A stretch of DNA of 23,645 nucleotides from Alphaproteobacteria bacterium (GTDB taxonomy: Bacteria; Pseudomonadota; Alphaproteobacteria; UBA6615). Below are positions 8,615 through 15,885 of the stretch, in pieces (positions within the stretch are counted from its first letter, which is position 1; every line of letters begins with the position of its first letter). The notes under the pieces were generated by a model that was not told the DNA's origin, ran no database searches, and worked only from the letters and a program-made list of their open reading frames with translations. Made by a program: the position numbers and the translations under genes. The stretch is from the NCBI GenBank assembly GCA_013003285.1, contig JABDJY010000185.1, forward strand, positions 1-23,645. Reading direction: 5' to 3'.

Positions 8615-9646
8615 TCACTGCTGTGTCTCGTAGCCCTGTTGCTGGCCGCCAAAGATAAAGCGGGCGGGATCGCGCTCGACTTGTGTGGTCACCCGGTTGA
8701 GGCCATCGATCAGGGCCCTCGCCTCGCTCAGGAAATTCGTCAATTCGTACAGACCCTCGCCGGTGAAGTCGCGCAGTGGCGCGCGGTTCTCCGCCACCAG
8801 CGCTTCAACCTCATTGGCCACCTGCGTCATCGTTTTTGCCGTCGCGCGTAAATCGTCGACCAGTCCAGAGACCTTGGGCTCGCTGCGCGTGACGGTGGTG
8901 TTGATGGATTTCGCCGTCGCGCGTAAGTCATCGACCAGGCCTGCGATTTCCGGTTCGGTGCGCGCGACGGTGGTGTTGATCGTACCGGCCGTCGTTTTAA
9001 GCGCATCGCTGGCATCGCGCAGGTTAGCCATGGTTTGGGTGGCATCGCCGAACAGCGCTTCAATATCGTCGGTACGCGCCGCTAAAGCGCCGGTCAGCGC
9101 CGAGACATTGCGCAGCGATTGTGCGAAGGAGGCTTGGTTTTCCTCATTCAGCAGGGCCGATGCGCGGCCGATCAGTATTTGCAAGCTTTGTAATAATTCT
9201 GGCGCGTCCTCCAACAATTGTTCGAAGGAGGATGCCTGCGAGGCGATAATGGCTCTTTTTTCGCCGGGTTTGGGCTGCAGGGCCGGCGCGTCTTGCGTAC
9301 CGCCGGCAAGCTGGACGGTGATGCCACCGGTCAGGCCCTTGATTTGCAGACTGGCGACCGTGTTTTCACGCACCGGCGTTTCGGCGGGAACTTCGATGGT
9401 GACGAGGACATTTTCAACCTGTTCCGGGTCGATGCGGATGTCGATGACTTCGCCCACAAGAATGCCGTTGAGCTCAACCGAGCTCCCGATTTTCAGGCCG
9501 CTGACGGAGCCTTGAAAATGAATGTCGTAGCGGCTGAATACCGTATCGAATTGGAATTTTGCCAGCCACAGGAAGAACACGGCGGTACCGACCAATATCA
9601 ACAGCACAAAGCTACCGACCAGAAGATTGTTAGCGCGGGTTTCCAT
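8615..9646 (-). CDS. mlaD: MlaD family (MCE domain) lipid-transport protein
   Basis: The 343-residue protein has one N-terminal membrane helix (about 8-29) and a single MCE domain (about 38-117, with the block GSVSGLKIGSSVELNGILVG). A long helical periplasmic tail follows. MCE proteins form hexameric rings that pass phospholipids or other lipids between the membranes, driven by the MlaFE-type ABC complex encoded just upstream. The tail holds two adjacent 25-residue repeats starting INTTVARTEP and INTTVTRSEP. Its ATG overlaps the MlaF stop by 1 nt (TAATG), and the lipoprotein gene follows after 1 nt. The tail is long compared with E. coli MlaD. Given the lipoprotein partner it could also be regarded as a PqiB/YebT-like system; the symbol marks family, not proven orthology. 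Confidence 0.85.
   Translation of the reverse strand: METRANNLLVGSFVLLILVGTAVFFLWLAKFQFDTVFSRYDIHFQGSVSGLKIGSSVELNGILVGEVIDIRIDPEQVENVLVTIEVPAETPVRENTVASLQIKGLTGGITVQLAGGTQDAPALQPKPGEKRAIIASQASSFEQLLEDAPELLQSLQILIGRASALLNEENQASFAQSLRNVSALTGALAARTDDIEALFGDATQTMANLRDASDALKTTAGTINTTVARTEPEIAGLVDDLRATAKSINTTVTRSEPKVSGLVDDLRATAKTMTQVANEVEALVAENRAPLRDFTGEGLYELTNFLSEARALIDGLNRVTTQVERDPARFIFGGQQQGYETQQ
8831..8980 (-). repeat. Two 75-bp tandem repeats inside mlaD
   Basis: Units 8906-8980 and 8831-8905 each encode 25 residues: INTTVARTEPEIAGLVDDLR followed by ATAKS, and INTTVTRSEPKVSGLVDDLR followed by ATAKT. Five of 25 residues differ (A/T, T/S, E/K, I/V, A/S) plus the last one. The block lies in the helical periplasmic tail and looks like an in-frame duplication that lengthened it. 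Confidence 0.85.
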
Positions 9647-10446
9647 TATTGCTGTTCGCCGCCAGTGGTTAGGTGATCGAGTGCAGCGCGCGCCCGGGGG
9701 CCGTGGAAATATTCATGTATCCAGGGTTCGCTATCCTGCCGCAAGCTGGCCATTGTGCCGACCCTGACGCGTTTGTCGAGTAATACGGCAATGCGGTCGC
9801 AAATTGCGCTTAGGCTGTCGAGATCGTGGGTCACCATCACCACGGTCAGATTCAACGCCCGACGCAGCTCGCCAATGAGTTGATCGAAGGCCGCGGCGCC
9901 GATCGGGTCGAGGCCGGCGGTCGGTTCGTCGAGGAATAGAATTTCCGGATCGAGCGCCAGGGCGCGCGCCAACCCGGCCCGTTTGCGCATGCCACCGGAA
10001 AGTTCCGACGGGTATTTATTGGCGGCATCGGGCGGTAGGCCGACCATTCCAATTTTAACCTCGGCGATTTCCAACTGCAGCGCGGGGGGCAGATCGGTAT
10101 GCTCGCGCAGCGGCAGCATGATGTTCTGCGCCACCGTGAGCGAGCTGAACAGGGCACCGTCTTGAAACAGCACGCCGATCCGCTTCTGCAGGGCGGTGCG
10201 GGCCTCATCGTTCAGCGCGGTAATATCCTTGCCGAGCATCGTGATCTGGCCGGCCGCCGGGCGGATCAACCCGACCATGGTGCGCAAGAGAACAGACTTA
10301 CCGGTGCCCGAGCCGCCAACGATACCGATTATCTCGCCGCGTTTGATCGTCAGTTCCAGATCCTCGTGGATAACTTGGGCGCCGAATTGAGTGCGCAAGC
10401 CCGTCACGCGCAGGATGGTTTCCGCCGATGTGCCGTTGTCCGCCAT
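9646..10446 (-). CDS. mlaF: MlaF family ABC transporter ATP-binding protein
   Basis: The 266-residue ATPase carries all nucleotide-binding elements: Walker A GGSGTGKS (44-51), Q-loop FQDGALF, signature LSGGM (149-153), Walker B ILFLDEP (169-175) with catalytic Glu174, D-loop GLDP and the switch His207 (VTHD). The LSGGM.KR form of the signature and the FQDGALFSSLTVAQN segment are typical of the Mkl/MlaF subgroup of MCE transporters. It sits in the cytoplasm and energises lipid movement through the MlaE permease. The start overlaps the mlaE stop by 1 nt and the stop overlaps the mlaD start by 1 nt, so translation of the operon is chained. No unusual residues were seen. Confidence 0.93.
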   Translation of the reverse strand: MADNGTSAETILRVTGLRTQFGAQVIHEDLELTIKRGEIIGIVGGSGTGKSVLLRTMVGLIRPAAGQITMLGKDITALNDEARTALQKRIGVLFQDGALFSSLTVAQNIMLPLREHTDLPPALQLEIAEVKIGMVGLPPDAANKYPSELSGGMRKRAGLARALALDPEILFLDEPTAGLDPIGAAAFDQLIGELRRALNLTVVMVTHDLDSLSAICDRIAVLLDKRVRVGTMASLRQDSEPWIHEYFHGPRARAALDHLTTGGEQQ

Positions 10447-11597
10447 CAGATGCCCAACTCGGCGAACAATATGGAGAACAGCGCGTCGAGGATGATCACC
10501 AGGAAGATCGATTCCACAACTGACCGGGTGGTCAGCCGGCCGACCGATTCAGCGCTACCGGATACCCGCAACCCCTCATAACAACCGACCAGGCCGATGA
10601 TAAACCCGAATACCGGCGCCTTGATGATGCCGATCCAGAACGTCCACAAGGTCGTGGCGCTGGCGAGTTGGCGGGCGAACTGGAAGAACGTAATGTCGAG
10701 TGCGATCGTCGCCATGATCGCACCGCCGAGCAACCCCATCATATTGGCGAAGAAGGCCAGCAGCGGCAGACAAATGACCAGGGCCCACATCCGGGGCAGT
10801 ACCAGAACTTCCATCGGGTCGAGGCCGATGGTGCGCATGGCGTCGATTTCTTCATTGACCTTCATGGTGCCAATTTGCGCGGTGAACGCGCTGCCCGAGC
10901 GGCCGGCCAGCATGATCGCGGTGAGCAATACGCCCATCTCGCGCAGCACGCCCGACGCGACAATATTGACCGTGAAGATCTCGACCCCGAACTGTGCCAA
11001 TTGTTCGGCGCCCTGAAACGCCAGAACGACGCCGATCAGAAACGAAATGAGGCCGACGATCGGGACGGCGTTCAACCCGCTTTGTTCCATGTGAAAGATG
11101 AGTGGGGTCAGACGAATGCGGTGCGGCTGGACCAGGGAGCGGGCGAGTACGATCACCACATGGCCGAGGAAGTTGAGCAGGTCGCGGGCCTCGTACAAGA
11201 CCGCGAAAGTCGCGCTGCCGACCCGTTCGATCATGGCGACAAACGCATTGCGGCGGCGGGGCGGTTCCGGACAAGGCACGGCGTTGCGCGACACGGTGTC
11301 GATCAGACCGGTATGGGCGGGGTTTGACGAGATCAATTCGGCTTCGATGCCCTGATCTTTGAGCGCGGCGATGGTGCGCCAGACTAGCCAGGCGCCCGCC
11401 GTGTCGAGGGCGGATACCTGCGCCATGTCGATGGCCACACGATGTTGCGATATTGCAGGCATAGCTTTTAGCGCCCGGTCGATGCCGGTCGCCGCCGCGA
11501 CGGTCCATTGGCCGCCGAGCACAATGCGCCACAGGTCGCCGTCGATCTGACTATCGACGGTGCCTATGTCTCCCGCGGTGCCGGCGTCCGTGCTCAT
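10446..11597 (-). CDS. mlaE: MlaE family permease with fused N-terminal STAS domain
   Basis: The 383-residue protein combines two parts. Residues 1 to about 105 form a STAS domain (IDMAQVSALDTAGAWLVWRT), the role played by separate MlaB in E. coli. Residues from about 120 on form the MlaE permease core with several membrane helices and the conserved block REMGVLLTAIMLAGRSGSAF, then EIDAMRTIGLDPMEVLVLPR. It is the membrane part of the MCE lipid transporter and contacts MlaF and the MlaD ring. It is the first gene of the four-gene operon. A hairpin lies in its leader, 34-53 nt upstream. STAS-MlaE fusions are common outside Enterobacteria, so this is a normal family variant and explains why no mlaB gene is present. 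Confidence 0.92.
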   Translation of the reverse strand: MSTDAGTAGDIGTVDSQIDGDLWRIVLGGQWTVAAATGIDRALKAMPAISQHRVAIDMAQVSALDTAGAWLVWRTIAALKDQGIEAELISSNPAHTGLIDTVSRNAVPCPEPPRRRNAFVAMIERVGSATFAVLYEARDLLNFLGHVVIVLARSLVQPHRIRLTPLIFHMEQSGLNAVPIVGLISFLIGVVLAFQGAEQLAQFGVEIFTVNIVASGVLREMGVLLTAIMLAGRSGSAFTAQIGTMKVNEEIDAMRTIGLDPMEVLVLPRMWALVICLPLLAFFANMMGLLGGAIMATIALDITFFQFARQLASATTLWTFWIGIIKAPVFGFIIGLVGCYEGLRVSGSAESVGRLTTRSVVESIFLVIILDALFSILFAELGI

Positions 11598-11630
11598 GCC
11601 TAGTCACTGCCATACCCATAACCGAACGGT

Positions 11631-11650
11631 CCCAGCTCAGGAGAGCCGGG
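11631..11650 (-). promoter_or_regulatory. Hairpin in the intergenic leader of mlaE
   Basis: CCCAGCTC and GAGCCGGG (11631-11638 and 11643-11650) form an 8-bp stem with a 4-nt loop when transcribed on the minus strand, with one G-U pair. It lies between the transglycosylase stop and the mlaE start. No U-run follows, so it is not a canonical terminator; it may attenuate read-through or stabilise the mla mRNA. Confidence 0.35.
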
Positions 11651-11690
11651 TACGCGATGCAAGATGACATGGTTAATCGGGCGACGGAAG

Positions 11691-12362
11691 CTACCGTGTG
11701 CGCGCCATGAGTTGGAGATTGCGCTCGCGCAAACGTTCGGCGCGTTGCTGCTTATAGGCGATGATGACCGATTGGCGGTAAACCTCGGCCGAATTCCGTT
11801 GTTTCTTGTTCCAAAAGTTCAAAACCCGCTCGCGATAGGCGCCGCCGCGGACGGGGTCGGCGGAATGATAGCGCTGGACCGCCGCGGACCAGGATTTATG
11901 GTTCTTTTGCAGTTTCCCCAGAAAGCTCGCGGCGTAGCGCGCATTGGCCTTGGGGTCGAAGGCCTCTTCCAGACTACTGAACGCGTCGGGATGGTAGTTC
12001 AGATTCACTTGCATGCAGCCGACATCGATATTGCGCTCGCCTTTGCGCTGTAATTCGCGCACGAAGGCGATGGCCGCTTTCTTATTCGGGAAAAATTTTC
12101 CCTTGCCGCCGTTATTAACGGTCCAGGGCCAGGCAATAATTGCCTTCTCCTCGGCATCCCATTGGCCGGATTCGGCGAAGGAAATTGCCGTTAGCAGGTC
12201 TTCGGGTAGGGCATGGCCGGCTTCGGCCTGCTGGGTCGCCCGCTGGCAAATATGGCGGAATTCGGTGATTGGCAGGGTTGGCGCGGCGTTCGCTGGCGAA
12301 ACCGACGCAAATACGGACAGCAATCCTGCGGTCATTGTCCAGAGATGAAGAAATCTTTGCAT
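11691..12362 (-). CDS. Lytic transglycosylase (SLT-domain) protein, secreted
   Basis: The 223-residue protein begins with a signal peptide (hydrophobic core about 10-21, likely cleavage after PANAA at 23-27), so it acts in the periplasm. The mature protein has a goose-lysozyme/SLT fold pattern: the catalytic Glu64 in ISFAESG, then CMQVNLNYHPDAF and FDPKANARYAASFLGKL, and the late motif VQRYHSADP. Such enzymes cut the MurNAc-GlcNAc bond of peptidoglycan to give 1,6-anhydro ends, for turnover or to make room for envelope machines. The C-terminal 45 residues are strongly basic. It is a lone gene upstream of the mla operon and divergent from the possible small RNA. The target machine cannot be named. 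Confidence 0.85.
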   Translation of the reverse strand: MQRFLHLWTMTAGLLSVFASVSPANAAPTLPITEFRHICQRATQQAEAGHALPEDLLTAISFAESGQWDAEEKAIIAWPWTVNNGGKGKFFPNKKAAIAFVRELQRKGERNIDVGCMQVNLNYHPDAFSSLEEAFDPKANARYAASFLGKLQKNHKSWSAAVQRYHSADPVRGGAYRERVLNFWNKKQRNSAEVYRQSVIIAYKQQRAERLRERNLQLMARTR

Positions 12363-12469
12363 GGGTAATACAGAGCAATTGCCATGCCAAACTCGAATTT
12401 TTTCAACCGCGCTAGATGCCGCTGGAGAAAATTGTGCGATGCAATAATATATTGAAATATAATTTCATG

Positions 12470-12643
12470 AATTATGGCAAAACCGCCATAAGAGTTCTTA
12501 TTTTCAGCAAGTTAAGTGAGCTCTTGAAAATGCTGCAACTGCGAAGTAAATATTGCATTGCGGTATCGGCCGAGCGCCGAAGCCGCGTATTTAGCGTTTC
12601 CTCCCTTTACTTGGGCCGCGGCTTTGTCTGCGGCCTTTTTTTT
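12470..12643 (+). ncRNA. Candidate small RNA with intrinsic terminator and anti-SD-like segment
   Basis: A TATAAT hexamer at 12458-12463 would place a transcription start near 12470, although no good -35 is seen. From there the sequence can form a perfect 7-bp hairpin (TTATGGC 12472-12478 with GCCATAA 12485-12491) and a second stem (ATTTTCA 12500-12506 with TGAAAAT 12525-12531). A pyrimidine run TTTCCTCCCTTT (12597-12608) follows, complementary to Shine-Dalgarno sequences, and then a terminator. No protein gene on the plus strand would use that terminator. The ends are inferred from the promoter-like and terminator elements only, and no known RNA family was recognised. Confidence 0.35.
12614..12643 (+). 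terminator. Rho-independent terminator, plus strand
   Basis: GGCCGC (12614-12619) pairs with GCGGCC (12630-12635) across a 10-nt loop, followed at once by eight Ts (12636-12643). The T-run is on the plus strand, so it cannot serve phhA or the transglycosylase gene, which both read minus. It ends 5 nt short of the phhA stop codon. Confidence 0.75.
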
Positions 12644-12647
12644 GCGT

Positions 12648-13493
12648 TCAGGTGTCTGTGCGGCCGTCGAACAGGCGGTCCACCAGGATATCGGTGGGCA
12701 GCACATCGCCGGGCTCGATTTCCGCCAATTCCGCGACTTGCCGGTAGATCGGTGCGAAATCGGGCGCCGTCTCGCCCATCAACTGCTCAAAGCTGTCGAT
12801 GACAAAGTATGTCTCCTGAAAATCATCGATGCGGTAGCGGGTGCGCAAAATGCGTTTCAAGTCGAAGGCGATGCGGTTGGGGTGCGGATCGTCGAGGCAA
12901 TAAATCGACTCTCCCTTGGATGACATAATGCCGGCACCATAGATGCGAGGGCCGTCGGGCGTGCGCAGCAGGCCGAATTCGACCGTGTACCAATAGAGCC
13001 GTGCCAGCATATCGAGTGCGCCGAGCCGCAGCGCCTTGAGGCCACCACGGCCATAGGCTTGCAGATAGTCGGCGAAGGCGGGGTTGGTGAGCAGCGGCAC
13101 ATGGCCAAAGACATCGTGAAAAATGTCGGGTTCCTGCAAATAGTCCAATTGCGCCGCCGAGCGGATCCAACGGGTGGCGACGAAGCGCCGTTCGGCCATA
13201 TGGCCAAAAAACGCGGCTTCGGATATGAGCCCGGGTACGGCGACGATTTGCCAACCGGTGGTTCGGTCGAGTACTTCGTTCAGTTTGCGAAAATCGGGAA
13301 TGCCGTCGGCACAGACGCCCAATTGGTCGAGCCCGGCGAGATATTCCGCGCAGGCGCGTCCAACCAATAGTTTCGATTGACGTTCGAACAGCCGCCGCCA
13401 GATCGCGTGATCTTCCGCCTTATAGGTCTCCCAGGCTTGGGGGATGACGCTATCGTCGCTGCCGATTGCATTGCCGTGGTCGGTCGTGGTCAT
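12648..13493 (-). CDS. phhA: Phenylalanine 4-monooxygenase (phenylalanine hydroxylase)
   Basis: The 281-residue enzyme is a bacterial aromatic amino acid hydroxylase. It converts L-phenylalanine to L-tyrosine with O2, a reduced pterin and non-haem Fe(II). The iron ligands are visible: His126 and His131 in IFHDVFGHVP, and Glu172 in WYTVEFGL. Length fits the bacterial catalytic-domain-only form, without an N-terminal regulatory domain. The ATG at 13493 has a strong GAGGAAAG ribosome site about 6 nt upstream. A palindrome lies about 45 nt upstream. No pterin-recycling enzyme (PhhB) or tyrosine-degradation gene is adjacent, so the pathway partners must be elsewhere. The call is firm. Confidence 0.95.
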   Translation of the reverse strand: MTTTDHGNAIGSDDSVIPQAWETYKAEDHAIWRRLFERQSKLLVGRACAEYLAGLDQLGVCADGIPDFRKLNEVLDRTTGWQIVAVPGLISEAAFFGHMAERRFVATRWIRSAAQLDYLQEPDIFHDVFGHVPLLTNPAFADYLQAYGRGGLKALRLGALDMLARLYWYTVEFGLLRTPDGPRIYGAGIMSSKGESIYCLDDPHPNRIAFDLKRILRTRYRIDDFQETYFVIDSFEQLMGETAPDFAPIYRQVAELAEIEPGDVLPTDILVDRLFDGRTDT

Positions 13494-13537
13494 GGCTTTC
13501 CTCGACTGCCCTATTACGTAAGCTAGTCTGCGGAAGA

Positions 13538-13551
13538 TTCAATATTCTGAA
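13538..13551. promoter_or_regulatory. Palindrome in the phhA upstream region
   Basis: TTCAATATTCTGAA (13538-13551) has perfect outer arms TTCA/TGAA and an AT-rich centre. It sits 45-58 nt upstream of the phhA start, in promoter position. Lrp/AsnC-type or other aromatic amino acid regulators are possible, but the site is short and the regulator is unknown. Confidence 0.25.
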
Positions 13552-13584
13552 AAATGCTGTCGCAACAGGTCCGATTGGGCGGCG

Positions 13585-14118
13585 TCACTCGGGCAGGGTC
13601 TTGTCGCCGTCGCCAAGTGGACGCTGCATACGCACGCTATCGACCCAACGGCCGAACTTGAACCCGACCGCCGGCATTTCACCAGCCCGGACAAATCCAT
13701 GTTTGGCGTGCAGGCCGATCGAAGCCTCGTTGGCGCTATCGCCGATCACCGCCACCATCTGACGGAAGCCGCGTTCGGTGCAGTGCTCGATCACCACAGA
13801 CAATAGGGCCGATCCGATGCCATTCCCTAGCGCATCCGGCGCCACATAGACCGAATCTTCCACGGTGTAGCGGTAGGCGGTGCGGCTGCGAAACGGGCTC
13901 GCGTACGCAAAGCCCCGCACCGCGCCGTCCATGATGGCGACCAGATAGGGCAAATTATGCTCGTGGGCCACGTCACGTCGGCGCGCAATCTCGTCGATGT
14001 CGGGGGGAATTTCCTCGAACGACGCCAGCCCATGGTTCACATGGTGAGCATAGATTGCCTGGATCGCTGCCAAATCGTCGTCGGTCGCATCGCGAATTGA
14101 AACGGGCTTGCCGGGCAA
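13585..14118 (-). CDS. GNAT family N-acetyltransferase (phosphinothricin acetyltransferase-like)
   Basis: The 177-residue protein is a GNAT acyltransferase of the PAT/MnaT (YncA) type. It starts with SIRDATDDDLAAIQAIYAHHV, carries the ASFEEIPPD region that follows in this subgroup, the acetyl-CoA loop in DALGNGIGSALL (residues 96-106), and the late block MVAVIGDSANEASIGLHAKHGF. Members acetylate amino groups of amino acids such as methionine derivatives or phosphinothricin. The best start is TTG at 14118: the frame has no ATG or GTG before the conserved N-terminal block, and a purine-rich AGAGAA lies just upstream. It is 23 nt behind the N-formylglutamate amidohydrolase gene and is probably co-transcribed. 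The exact substrate is not predictable. Confidence 0.8.
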   Translation of the reverse strand: MPGKPVSIRDATDDDLAAIQAIYAHHVNHGLASFEEIPPDIDEIARRRDVAHEHNLPYLVAIMDGAVRGFAYASPFRSRTAYRYTVEDSVYVAPDALGNGIGSALLSVVIEHCTERGFRQMVAVIGDSANEASIGLHAKHGFVRAGEMPAVGFKFGRWVDSVRMQRPLGDGDKTLPE

Positions 14119-14141
14119 AGTTCTCTGCCGAATTGTCGCTG

Positions 14142-15026
14142 TTACGCGGCCAGGGCCTGCGACTCCAGGCCGACCAACCGTTCGGTCAGCTGAGACATGT
14201 TGGCCACCACTTCGGCCATCTGGTTGCTGCGCGAATAGGTCGGCTCGTACATGTAGAGCCCGCGGTTGATTTCGATCTGCAGCGCATGGACGCCCTGGGC
14301 CGGCTGGCCGTAATTGCGCGTGATGAAGCCGCCTGAATAGGGCGCATTGCGCACCACGGTATAGCCCATGCCACGCAGAGTCTCCTCGACCATCACGGTC
14401 AGTGCGCGCGAGCAGCTGCGACCGTGCGCATCGCCCAGTACGAAATCCACCTGGCGGCGATGGCCGGCATCGTTTTCCATCGGTCCGCCAACCGACGGCA
14501 TGGAGTGGCAATCGATCAAGATGCAGTGGTTGAAGCTGTGCCGCGTCGTTTCGATCAAGTCTTCCAGCGCTGCGTGATAGGGGCGGTAGCAGTGCTCGAT
14601 CCGCGCGTTCGCTTCCGTGAAGTTCAGTTTGCCGGCGTAGATCTCGGCGCCGTTGGCGACCACGCGCGCGATGGTTCCCAACCCGGCCGCGACCCGCGGC
14701 GAGCGCTTATTGACGAAGCTCGGCAGGGGGCCATCGAACATGGCGGGGTCGAGCTCGAACGGTTCGCGATTGGGATCGACATAGGCGCGCGGAAATAGGG
14801 CCTTGAGCAAGGGCGCGCCATGGTGGGGTGCGAGGGCAAATATCTCATCGACGAAACTATCTTCGGAGCGCCGGATCGCCTGCTCGTCCAAACGCGCCGC
14901 AGCGAGAAAGGCGTCGGGATAGGCGCGGCCGCTATGGGGGGATGAAAAAACCAGCGGCGCCGTCTGTTGCGCCGGCGCCAGAATCTCGATCGCTTGGTCG
15001 GCATCGATTCGGGTTTCTTGATCCAT
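14142..15026 (-). CDS. N-formylglutamate amidohydrolase family protein
   Basis: The 294-residue protein belongs to the FGase family (PF05013), zinc-type hydrolases that release L-glutamate and formate from N-formyl-L-glutamate. Visible family blocks are FSSPHSG (27-33), RSEDSFVDEIF with Glu55 and Asp56, the metal-binding IDCHSMPS (Asp172, His174), GYTVVRNAPYSGGFITRNYG, and HALQIEINRGLYM with Glu252. In histidine degradation this enzyme is HutG, but no other hut gene is nearby, so the symbol is withheld. It heads a minus-strand pair with the GNAT acetyltransferase and is divergent from cpdR. Activity on other N-acyl-glutamates, including the product of the DgcN-DgcA pathway, is an open possibility. 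Confidence 0.88.
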   Translation of the reverse strand: MDQETRIDADQAIEILAPAQQTAPLVFSSPHSGRAYPDAFLAAARLDEQAIRRSEDSFVDEIFALAPHHGAPLLKALFPRAYVDPNREPFELDPAMFDGPLPSFVNKRSPRVAAGLGTIARVVANGAEIYAGKLNFTEANARIEHCYRPYHAALEDLIETTRHSFNHCILIDCHSMPSVGGPMENDAGHRRQVDFVLGDAHGRSCSRALTVMVEETLRGMGYTVVRNAPYSGGFITRNYGQPAQGVHALQIEINRGLYMYEPTYSRSNQMAEVVANMSQLTERLVGLESQALAA

Positions 15027-15256
15027 GCCCTATTGATTAACCAAAAGCGGGCGCTCTGTCATCCCCAGACGCCGGGAAACAGGGGCACGCCGACGCCAGT
15101 AACTCAGAATTCAGCGAGCGGTATTATGGCATGTAATCGGCGCCATTATGGTTTGCTTAATACTTTCTCAAGACCTGCCGGTTAGCTTGGGACTCCAACG
15201 CTGTGACAGCCGCGCGGGCCGCCACCGCAAACGAATAATAAGAGGATCGCCGCACC

Positions 15257-15619
15257 ATGGCGCGCATTCTGCTGGCTGAAGATGATACCTCGATGCGCGA
15301 ATTTCTGGCGCGTGCGCTCGAGCGCAACGGCCATGAGGTGATCGCCGTGCCCGACGGCTTGGCGGCGCTTCACGAGGTCCACGAGCGGTCTTTCGAGCTG
15401 TTGATCGCCGATATCGTCATGCCCGGCATGGACGGTATCGAATTGTCGCACCAGGCTAACCGGGTGAACGCCGACCTGAAGGTCCTGTTCATCACCGGAT
15501 TTGCCGCGGTCGCCATGAATGCCCGCGTGGAAATGGGCGAAACCAAGGTCCTGTCGAAGCCGTTCCACCTGCGCGAACTGGTCGACAATGTGGACCGTAT
15601 CCTTTCGGTCGGTCCCTAA
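15257..15619 (+). CDS. cpdR: CpdR-type response regulator (single receiver)
   Basis: The 120-residue receiver matches CpdR along its whole length: MARILLAEDD at the start, IADIVMPGMDGIELS around the phosphorylated Asp52, LFITGFAAVAMNA, and VLSKPFHLRELV with the conserved Lys101. In Caulobacter, unphosphorylated CpdR recruits substrates and ClpXP to the pole for cell-cycle-dependent proteolysis, and the CckA-ChpT phosphorelay switches it off. It has no output domain, as expected. The ATG at 15257 has an AAGAGGA ribosome site. It is divergent from the N-formylglutamate amidohydrolase gene, with tRNA-Val 129 nt downstream. This gene is a strong marker that the host is an alphaproteobacterium. 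Confidence 0.92.
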   Translation: MARILLAEDDTSMREFLARALERNGHEVIAVPDGLAALHEVHERSFELLIADIVMPGMDGIELSHQANRVNADLKVLFITGFAAVAMNARVEMGETKVLSKPFHLRELVDNVDRILSVGP

Positions 15620-15748
15620 GCTTCCATTCGAACGCCAGGAGAACGGCCGGCGCGGCGACCCGATGCCGCGCACCCTTGCCATCAATCCTCTACCGTTGTA
15701 AGACGCGCGACCGGATCGCCGTTCACGGCATCCGGCCCACGTAAGGTG

Positions 15749-15823
15749 GGGCGCGTAGCTCAGCGGGAGAGCACCTCGGTGACATCGAGGGGGTCGTAGG
15801 TTCAATCCCTACCGCGCCCACCA
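15749..15823 (+). tRNA. tRNA-Val (GAC anticodon), CCA encoded
   Basis: The 75-nt gene folds as a full cloverleaf. The acceptor stem is GGGCGCG with CGCGCCC, the D stem GCTC/GAGC, the anticodon stem CCTCG/CGAGG around loop GTGACAT (anticodon GAC), the variable loop has 5 nt, and the T stem is GTAGG/CCTAC with loop TTCAATC. Discriminator A and CCA are encoded. GAC reads valine codons GUC and GUU. Confidence 0.97.
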
Positions 15824-15885
15824 TTTCCCACCCCTATATCTTGGCGCCGAGCGGGATTGTTATTTCCGTGCGCTGCCGCGCCGGG

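Larger units (their letters stand above)
12363..12647. other. AT-rich intergenic region between transglycosylase gene and phhA
   Basis: About 285 nt without a convincing protein gene. The left part is clearly more AT-rich than the surrounding genes and contains a TATAAT hexamer at 12458-12463. The right part ends in a plus-strand hairpin with eight Ts. Short open frames here (plus from 12416, minus 12512-12706) have no recognisable family or good ribosome site. The region is better explained as a regulatory or small-RNA locus. Confidence 0.6.

Noticed and set aside
8614..8652. Longer start for the auxiliary lipoprotein (ATG at 8652)
   Set aside because: It would overlap mlaD by 38 nt and lengthen the region before the lipobox; the ATG at 8613 couples directly to the mlaD stop.
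11669..11676. CtrA half-site TTAACCAT (minus strand), and TTAACCA at 15037-15043 near the cpdR/amidohydrolase promoters
   Set aside because: Only half-sites; the second TTAA at the proper spacing is missing and such short words occur by chance.
12512..12706. 64-codon minus-strand frame across the terminator and the end of phhA
   Set aside because: It overlaps phhA in another frame, its Lys/Ala-rich stretch comes from the A-run opposite the T-tail, and it has no recognisable domain.
14119..14511. Long N-terminal extension of the GNAT acetyltransferase
   Set aside because: It is an out-of-frame reading of the N-formylglutamate amidohydrolase gene; the GNAT fold begins after the TTG at 14118.
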